Below are positions 57,667 to 64,000 of a stretch of DNA of 64,000 nucleotides, one piece after another. Under the pieces are notes generated by a model that saw only the letters and a list, made by a program, of their open reading frames with translations, was not told where the DNA came from and searched no databases. Location of the stretch: contig OZ026517.1 in NCBI GenBank assembly GCA_964019695.1, positions 57,853,172-57,917,171 on the forward strand. The letters run 5' to 3'. Both the position numbers and the translations under genes were made by a program. Origin of the DNA: Loripinus fragilis. Taxonomy: Eukaryota; Mollusca; Bivalvia; Lucinida; Lucinidae. Every line of letters starts with the position of its first letter. The stretch's first letter is position 1.

Positions 57667-57893
57667 TTAACCCTTTACTACATGATATCGCCTTTTGACG
57701 CCTTTTAAATATCATGTATTTGAAAATATAATGGAAAATGAAGCATTTGCTCTTTTGGAGCAAATGCTCCATTTTCCATAATATTTTCAAAAGTATTCAA
57801 AACTTAATTTAAGGTTTTCTTGATTTTTTTTCAATGTTGTCTAAAAATAGAAAATGATGTCATGATCTAAAAATAGCCTATGCGGTAAAGAGT
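57667..57893. mobile_element. TTAA-type hairpin MITE
   Basis: ATTAACCCTTTACTACATGA to GCGGTAAAGAGTTAA; core GAAGCATTTGCTCTTTTGGA, GCAAATGCTCC. Second copy of the element at 21638-21869. Confidence 0.86.
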
Positions 57894-57894
57894 T

Positions 57895-58220
57895 AAACAA
57901 CTAATGTTACAATACTATTTAGTATACCTTTCAGCATCCCTAAAATGCTGCTACTACTTAAAATTACTATGAAAGTTATTTTTTTAATTTGTGTTTCTAT
58001 ATTTTACCATACCAATTCAAAATCTTATCTCGCTGTATAGACTTTTAAAACCATGCCATTCAACACCTTGCTATATTTTTCAACAACCAGGCCATTTTAA
58101 CAACTTTATGATTTTGATACACAATGAAATTACCATACTTAATTATCATGCCATTTTAATGGCTTATTTAGCTATTAAGGAAGGAAAACTGGTTACAGAT
58201 ATGCCCAATGCAAGCACCAT
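57895..58220. repeat. Degenerate tail of the satellite
   Basis: Scattered TTACCATACCAATTC, ACCATGCCATTCAAC and ATCATGCCATTTTAA units. Confidence 0.65.
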
Positions 58221-58317
58221 GTCATAATAATTAGAGCAACAGAAATCAAAATCGAGTAAGTTCATGAGATTTTGGTACCTTATAATCCCATATGCATAGT
58301 CGTACTTCAAACATAAA

Positions 58318-58556
58318 TGAGCCGTGACTGGAGATTTCCAATAATGTGGTATGTGCGACCAGCAAAGCCTCAGATCAGCCTGCGCATACGGGCAGTCTGA
58401 TCAGAGCCTTTGCTAGTGGCTTGTATATTCTATGAGTGTTAAGCTAATGACTGAACATCATTTGGAGTTTCTAAGCTTATACGGAGGCTGCACAGGTTCA
58501 TCCGAGTCTTCACTTGTCAAAATGCGACATTGTTGGAAATGACATGTCGCGGCTCA
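58318..58556. mobile_element. Hairpin MITE, class F
   Basis: Ends GAGCCGTGACTGGAGATTTC and GAAATGACATGTCGCGGCTC pair. Core AGCAAAGCCTCAGATCAGCC, TGCGCATACGGGCAGTCTGA, TCAGAGCCTTTGC. Confidence 0.85.
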
Positions 58557-58589
58557 TATTATGTTGCAGCTATCTAGTGACCCTAGAGT

Positions 58590-58945
58590 CTTATTTATCA
58601 GTTATCTCTCATATTAACTGCATTGTTGCATGTTGCCAGATAAATGTCTATCTCACGGCATGTGCCTTTATCAGGTCATGATGACGTTGCACTTTTTGAA
58701 TGATGTCGCCAATGACACTGAATAGAGACAAAAATCGATAATTACGTCATAATTGCTAGTTTGAAGAGTGAATAAGCTTGCAAACTGATAAATAGAATAC
58801 CAGGTTCACGTCTTTTGATATCAAGTTTACCAGGCTCAGCTTTGAGAATGAATGTTGAATCGCTCGGCGAGCCTCAACAAGCGTTCTCAGAGCCTTGCCT
58901 GGACTGTATCAAAAGACACTCACCTTGTATTCTCTACATACTTTA
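58590..58945. mobile_element. Palindromic element R, inverted
   Basis: CATGATGACGTTGCACTTTT, CTTTTGATATCAAGTTTACC, AGGCTCAGCTTTGAGAATG, CTCGGCGAGCC, GCGTTCTCAGAGCCTTGCCT, ATCAAAAGACACTCACC. Confidence 0.83.
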
Positions 58946-59070
58946 TCCTAAGCCTTCATCTATGTCCCTACTTTGTGTGTGCAAGCAGTGAAGGCTCTGG
59001 TGAGACTGTTCGGATGGACAGGCTTGCCTGAGCATTGACCGCTTGAATATACAAAAAGTACAAAAATATC
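58945..59070. repeat. Class G dispersed repeat
   Basis: GCCTTCATCTATGTCCCTAC, GCAGTGAAGGCTCTGGTGAG, ACTGTTCGGATGGACAGGCT. Confidence 0.65.
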
Positions 59071-59103
59071 ATTAAGACAGCATATCGTATAAATGCTAGA
59101 GAC

Positions 59104-59297
59104 AGGCCTTTAGTTAAGAATGCGTACCAAATATTTATTTTTCTTTTTTCTCAACCAAAACATATGTTGTGGGTACTCAAAAGAACAGACTCAATGAGAT
59201 GGTTCTTTTGAGCACCCAAAACATATGTTAAAACTGATGGGTAAGAAAATATTCACAATTTTACGCTCAAAAAATGTGTTTATCTAAACCTCTGTAG
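59104..59297. mobile_element. PF1 hairpin MITE, inverted, near complete
   Basis: AGGCCTTTAGTTAAGAATGC, core ACTCAAAAGAACAGACTCAA / TGAGATGGTTCTTTTGAGCA, TTTTACGCTCAAAAAATGTG. Confidence 0.87.
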
Positions 59298-59784
59298 AGA
59301 ACTGTTTTGCAGTGGTAGTACTTATTGCATATGTGCAAGCTATACTTTAAACAAGCATGTGCTGTTATCCGGAATGGATAGGTCTATTTTCTAGTTCAGG
59401 GCCCAAAATCACAATGCCCCCTTAAAGTTAAGTACTACCTTATTTAAGTATTTTTTAGGATACAAAAAAATAACGTTTCAAACTTCTTAAAATCAAAATT
59501 GTTGCCTGTCAATTTATTACAGGGCTTTTTCCAGCAAATTTTGGGAAAAGGCCCCTGGCCAATATTGGGAAAAAATGATCGACTTAACATCAAAATTGAG
59601 AGAAATTAACGACATAGAACAAAACAAGGGTAGCAAAATATATCCTCAAAATCAAGTTATTTTCGATTGTATTATATCAAGCATACCACTTAAGCACAAG
59701 TGTTTAAGTATCATTCTGATATGGGTCTTTGTTTCTCAAAAGTAGTAGTGGTCTCTAAAAAATAAGTTTAAAAAAAAAAACAGT

Positions 59785-59813
59785 TTTTTTTTTTTGGGGG
59801 GGGGGGGGGGGGG
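59785..59813. repeat. Homopolymer run T12 then G18
   Basis: Twelve T followed by eighteen G after an A run. Length is likely unreliable in sequencing. A proline/lysine-rich frame opposite it is meaningless. Confidence 0.95.
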
Positions 59814-59895
59814 ACAGACATAGTATTGGGAAAAAAGGGGGCTATTTACGATTGGGAATGGGGCCGAAATTCTGCCCCTAGAGAAGCACAGAATA

Positions 59896-60498
59896 TATGA
59901 GCCGCGATCTGTGAAAACCTGCCTTAATGACATTTAGGACTTTTTATGTAAAATTCATTTGAAAAACACCCAAAATTAAGAAATTTGACAAGTTTATTTT
60001 TTGCCTTTAAACCTATTCAGGTGGATAGTAGAATAAAACTGGCAAGTGTGTATGATTAAAAATCTTCATTATCATGCCATATGTTTCCATAGCAACAACT
60101 TTACCTTAGCAACTGTCAGAATTTTTAAAGTATGGTCAGTCATTATCAGATCATGCAAACTTTAGGCAAAAATGAACCAGTGTCAATTGTTTTGCAAATT
60201 CCATTGCACACATGCTCAGGATAATAAAAAAGTATGTTAGCAAGAAATAGCATGTTTTTCATGACCAGACAAACCTGTAAATCAGGAAGTTAACTTTGAC
60301 GTCATTAGTTACGTCATGACGTTTCTGACGTTGTGTGTTAAAGTTTAGACAGTGTATAGTTTCAAAAGACCATATTTCCATGAATAATTGAGATAATGTC
60401 ATAAAATTTTCAAGATAACCTCTTAACACTTCGCAGATTAAGTGTGTGTTATTAGCTAAATTTTGACGGCTGGTTTTCACAAAATGTGGCTCATATAT
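59896..60498. mobile_element. Nested ~600-bp TIR element
   Basis: TATGAGCCGCGATCTGTGAA, AACC is mirrored by GGTTTTCACAAAATGTGGCT, CATA. TA outside both ends is consistent with a TA-target element. Open frames inside show no transposase. Confidence 0.7.
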
Positions 60499-60989
60499 AT
60501 ATGGTATGGGCAATTTCTCCACAATTTCAGGGGACCAGCCCAAGATTTAGGGGCCCCATGGGCTACTAGGCCCCTGTTACCCTTTATTCCTGCATTGTAA
60601 TTTTGGGCCCTGGACATCATCAACCTTCATATATTGTGAATGCAAGCAGGGAATGCTCTGATGAGCATATACATAGACTCATCTGATCACAGATTATGAA
60701 TATGCAGTAAAACCTGTGTAAAACGTCCACTTTCAAAAAGACCAAATATTGGTTTTCAAGATCAATTATTGCTTAATGTAGGTCAAAAGTATCGCAGAAT
60801 GCTCCAAGGGGAGCATTCTGCAATACTTTCGACCTTCATTAAGCTACCATTTGTCGTTAAGATCTTTGTTTTGTCATTTTTTGAGTGGCCCTTTTACACA
60901 GGTTTTACTGAATGTGAGAAGTACCAAAATCTCAAGTACCGTCTCAATTTTAGATTGAATCAGGATGTCCACTAATGTTTGGTGGTGTA

Positions 60990-61040
60990 TTATATAGTCA
61001 ATAACTATGGTCAATAACTATAATCAATAACTATGGTAAA
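60990..61040. repeat. 16-bp tandem repeat, 3 units
   Basis: Unit AGTCAATAACTATGG with small changes. Confidence 0.85.
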
Positions 61041-61107
61041 TGTCCTCAGATTGCAAATACCAATCACTTGAATTTTCGACAATTTTTTATCATCAGGTCT
61101 TTGATTT

Positions 61108-62303
61108 TGTTGTTGTTGGTTTGGTTCCTTACGTCCCAGTCAACAGCTATGGTCATTTCGGGACGGTCACAGAGTTGATTCTAGGATTTTTCAGGAAGGG
61201 GCCAACTCCCACCTTGTGTTCCCAAAAGGGGGCCAACCTGCAAATCAAATGGGTAATGGTGTTTTTCTAAAAAAAACACTGCCGACCACCCCTTCAGCCC
61301 ATAAAAACACTGCCGACCAACCCTGCACCCCTTAAAAAAAACAAGTCCACACCTAAGAAAAAATCGAGCTGGGGTCGTCCTTAGGCGCTGGCCTGTTCTG
61401 TTCACCCCCCAACCACAATAACCCTGGCCTTCAAAAGTGTTGGGAAAAGACAAGAGTATGGAGAAGAGTGGGGGGTATCTGATTTGAATATAAACAAATG
61501 GAATCAGAGCACTCTCTTCTCCAGAATGATAGATTTTTGGAAAACAGATATATTAACTAAATGGCACATACCTTATGTGACCATGGTTGGTAGAAGACAA
61601 TTTAATATTCCAATTTCCTCAGAAATGGTCATTTTCCTGCCAGGCCATTCACCGTCTTTGAAGATCATGACACACTCAAACTTTTTTGCTGTGGGCCAAA
61701 CGAGGTACAGATGTAGTTTCAGGTTCCTGTGCGCGCGTTTGCACACTGTCATTATTAGATTTCTGCATCTCATTTTCACAAAAATGAGACAGCCATTTTG
61801 TTAAAAACGAAAGTAGAAATGCCCAATTCAGTATCAACCAATAGATATCAAGTCTCGCCAGAGGAGGAGATCGGCGGAAATCAACGGAATAAGAGGGACC
61901 GAAATGTAAACAGAATGACCAGAAATATGCACAAGATTACCGGCCATGCGCTAAATCTCGGCACAGTGCGGAAATAACTACGCAGGGAACTTGAAATTTT
62001 GGGCAAATATTGCAAAAAAAGCGTAATTATCACACTCCCGCAGCCTAGAATCAACTCTGGGTCAGTTCAACTAACCACACTTTTTTTCTTGGGAAAGCTT
62101 GACTAAGCAGTTAGCCAGTACTTTGTGCACATACTTTCGCATGTAACTGACAACAACCCTTCTTGAATCAGCGGAAGGGAGGAGAATGGCCGTAGAAATT
62201 ATTTCGTGATCAATCTCCACCAAAGTATAGGACCTGGCCAGGATTGAACTGGTGACCCCTGGATCTGCAGTCAGACATGTTACCGACTGCACTACACGGC
62301 CCG
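61108..62303 (-). mobile_element. SINE family 2 split by a DNA transposon
   Basis: 3' part 61108-61169 (TTACGTCCCAGTCAACAGCT, TTTCGGGACGGTCA) and 5' part 62060-62303 (GGTCAGTTCAACTAACCACA to the head complement GTTACCGACTGCACTACACG, GCCC). Removing 61170-62064 restores a continuous SINE. Confidence 0.95.
61170..62059. mobile_element. 890-bp TIR element with 5-bp duplication, inside a SINE
   Basis: Perfect 16-bp inverted ends CAGAGTTGATTCTAGG and CCTAGAATCAACTCTG. Target duplication GGTCA at 61165-61169 and 62060-62064. Short open frames show no recognisable transposase, so it is probably non-autonomous. A 5-bp target fits few known superfamilies; assignment is open. Confidence 0.93.
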
Positions 62304-62334
62304 GTAAGTCTTTGATTTAAACTTTGTGTTAATG

Positions 62335-62410
62335 AATAGCAATCAGTGAAGACCCTGATCAGACTGCTCCTATAGGAGCAGTCTGATCAGGGCACCACTG
62401 GTTGCCTTGA
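62335..62410. repeat. GATC hairpin, class H
   Basis: GTGAAGACCCTGATCAGACT, GCTCCTATAGGAGC, AGTCTGATCAGGGCACCACT. A near-perfect 30-bp stem. Confidence 0.85.
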
Positions 62411-62779
62411 CTTATAATATGTGATTGAAACTTTACAACTATCATGAACATGTACCAGAAACATGCCTTTTTCAGCCATGCTATATACTATCATTCAAAG
62501 AAATAGTTGCATCAGGAATCCAAATATTATAGAGTTGCATATATCACAAAATGTTTATGTATTTTCCTGTTTCTCCACTTTGCACCTACCAATGATCTCC
62601 CTCTGGGGGAAAATACTGAAATGTACTTTTAACACTTCAACTGCCAGGCAGGCAAAAAGGCAGTTAAAATGTTGTCTAGTCAGTGTAGACATCTGATCTT
62701 GAACTACACTGTGTTTAAAAGAGGGTATATCATTTGAACGTTGAATAGGGCAAAATAGTCTTGTGACAGGTACCAATTG

Positions 62780-63000
62780 TCTTGTTTTGAAGTTTTGTAA
62801 GCATTGATGCTTTACATCCCAGTTAACAATTTTTTCAGCCATATCAGTATGATTCCCTGTCTTCCTGGGTTGAACCAGTGTAAAGCAGCGAATAAATGTG
62901 TCTTGCTCTCAAGGACAAAACACGATGACTCTAGTGAGTTTCGAACTAGCAACCCTTCGATCACAAGTCTAATGCTCTATCAACTGAACCACTGCGCCCC
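62780..63000 (-). mobile_element. SINE family 1, old diverged copy
   Basis: CTTTACATCCCAGTTAACAA, TCCTGGGTTGAACCAGTGTA, TTCGAACTAGCAACCCTTCG, ATCAACTGAACCACTGCGCC. No clear duplication. Confidence 0.82.
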
Positions 63001-63029
63001 AATTTTTTTGACGAAATTACAACTGTAAA

Positions 63030-63380
63030 AAGTTTTATCAGTCACCGGTAATATTTACTGAATTGTTTCAACATAACCTAATAAACATTTCCTATCTCAC
63101 GGCATGTTACCTTTATCAGGCCATGATGACGTTGCACTTTTTGAATGACGTCGCTAATGACGCTGAATCAACACAAAAATCAAAAACTACTTCATAATTG
63201 CTAGCTTGAAGAGTGTGCAACAATTGGTAAACTGATATATAGAATACCAATTCGCATCTTTTGATATCAAGTTTACCAGGCTCGGCCTTGAGAACGCGTG
63301 TTGAATCGCTCAGCAAGCCTCTCAAAGCCTTACCTGGTAAACTTGATATCAAAAGACACTCACCTAGTATTCTCTATGTA
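63030..63380. mobile_element. Palindromic element R, inverted
   Basis: CCATGATGACGTTGCACTTT, TTGATATCAAGTTTACCAGG, CTCGGCCTTGAGAACGCGTG, CTCAGCAAGCC, TACCTGGTAAACTTGATATC, AAAAGACACTCACC. Confidence 0.85.
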
Positions 63381-63384
63381 GCTG

Positions 63385-64000
63385 CTCGTGAAGAAGCGAC
63401 ACAAAAATATCATGTCTCACAGGTGTCAGAATATTAAGGGGTTTATGGTTGTGAGTATAAAAATCACATGTTATCAAGGAGAAATAAGGAAAAGGATATT
63501 GACCTAAGCATCCCCACAATCTGGATTTCTGGCTACATGTTATCCATACCAATGGTCTAAACTGGTTAATGCACGATTCTAAATACAATAAAGATTATAT
63601 ATCTAATCAACCAATCAAAAGCTTTAAAGCTCCTTACTGCCCGCTGTCCAAGCCAATACGTATTCAGGTGTAACGGAAACATTCAGGTATAAAAGAAATG
63701 AAAGCATAAATATATTAGAAACATAATGACTACAGTATTGGGCACATATGACTACTGTATAGTTTGTATTTGATCTGTACACTGTACGCTTTGTCACTTG
63801 CAACAACCCGTACAGGGAAAATAATTCACATTTATCCATTTCATATGTTCTGGACATAAACCTCACAACAAGTGTGTCTTCATAGTTAAGAAAATACCTA
63901 TTTCTAGAGATTGCAGTGTACCATTCAAGCCCTATCATACTTAACATTTTATTTTACAGAATAATTTCATCATTTTCAGCGCCAGTGTCTAAGGCTCTGA
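63385..64000. other. No recognised feature
   Basis: Open frames on the minus strand here lack recognisable domains and flanking splice signals were not convincing. No repeats with relatives elsewhere in the window were seen. Confidence 0.4.

Larger units (their letters stand above)
59397..60613. mobile_element. 1.2-kb TIR element, CAGGGCCCAAAAT ends
   Basis: CAGGGCCCAAAATCACAATG is mirrored by CATTGTAATTTTGGGCCCTG, 20 bp with one mismatch. CAGGG ends suggest hAT. A clear target duplication was not found. It contains another TIR element at 59896-60498 and a T12/G18 run. Confidence 0.72.

Noticed and set aside
59736..59933. Proline- and lysine-rich open frame
   Set aside because: Produced by A, T and G homopolymer runs.
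60259..60543. 94-codon open frame on the minus strand
   Set aside because: It lies inside a nested TIR element and ends in its inverted repeat; no transposase or other motif recognised.
61181..61453. 90-codon open frame rich in Gly and Phe within the 890-bp element
   Set aside because: No transposase motif and no longer frame; composition follows local purine/pyrimidine runs.
62060..62303. tRNA gene on the minus strand
   Set aside because: This is the tRNA-like head of a SINE family 2 copy; no proper acceptor-stem pairing.
63624..63947. 107-codon open frame on the minus strand as a possible upstream anoctamin exon
   Set aside because: No match to the anoctamin N-terminal domain and no convincing acceptor/donor pair with the right phase.

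Overview
The window is eukaryotic, AT-rich and dominated by introns and repeats. It looks like a bivalve mollusc, probably a heterodont. That rests on the repeat style (tRNA-headed SINEs, many hairpin MITEs, many (CAAA)n tails) and on an invertebrate anoctamin with long introns. It is an inference, and the species cannot be named from sequence alone.

The only convincing host gene is one anoctamin (TMEM16 family membrane protein) on the minus strand. Sixteen internal exons lie between 46001 and 1533. All have GT/AG borders and all fifteen junctions agree in phase, giving about 528 codons. They run from the end of the cytosolic N-terminal domain through transmembrane helix 8. The 5' exons are not found in 46002-64000, and the 3' exons (helices 9-10 and C-terminus) must lie before position 1. 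The closest vertebrate relatives by motif appear to be ANO3/4/5.

Layout: 1-1500 holds tandem duplications and hairpin repeats. 1533-9333 has two exons separated by a nest of transposons: an outer hAT-like element, an inner hAT-like element, and within it a LINE with its reverse transcriptase deleted. 9.3-17.7 kb has SINEs, a duplicated block and a 59-bp minisatellite. 17.7-38.1 kb carries eleven exons amid MITEs, SINEs, a decayed Tc1 transposase and a 43-bp minisatellite built from an exon end. 38.1-44.9 kb is a long, fairly repeat-poor intron. 44.9-46.0 kb has two exons and a 34-bp minisatellite. 46-64 kb is upstream intron or intergenic DNA: two large degenerate satellites and several terminal-inverted-repeat elements nested in satellites, SINEs and each other.

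The most notable pattern is how often repeats touch splice sites. About nine of sixteen 5' splice sites have a SINE duplication, MITE end or minisatellite within about 15 bp. One SINE target-site duplication copied a complete 5' splice site, another copied a complete 3' splice site, and a minisatellite amplified a donor about twelve times. A second pattern is a set of hairpin cores of related design (GATCAG...CTGATC) carried by MITEs with different outer arms. A third is two SINE families with different tRNA heads on one shared tail. No bacterial-type operons, CRISPR arrays, rRNA genes or free-standing tRNA genes were seen.
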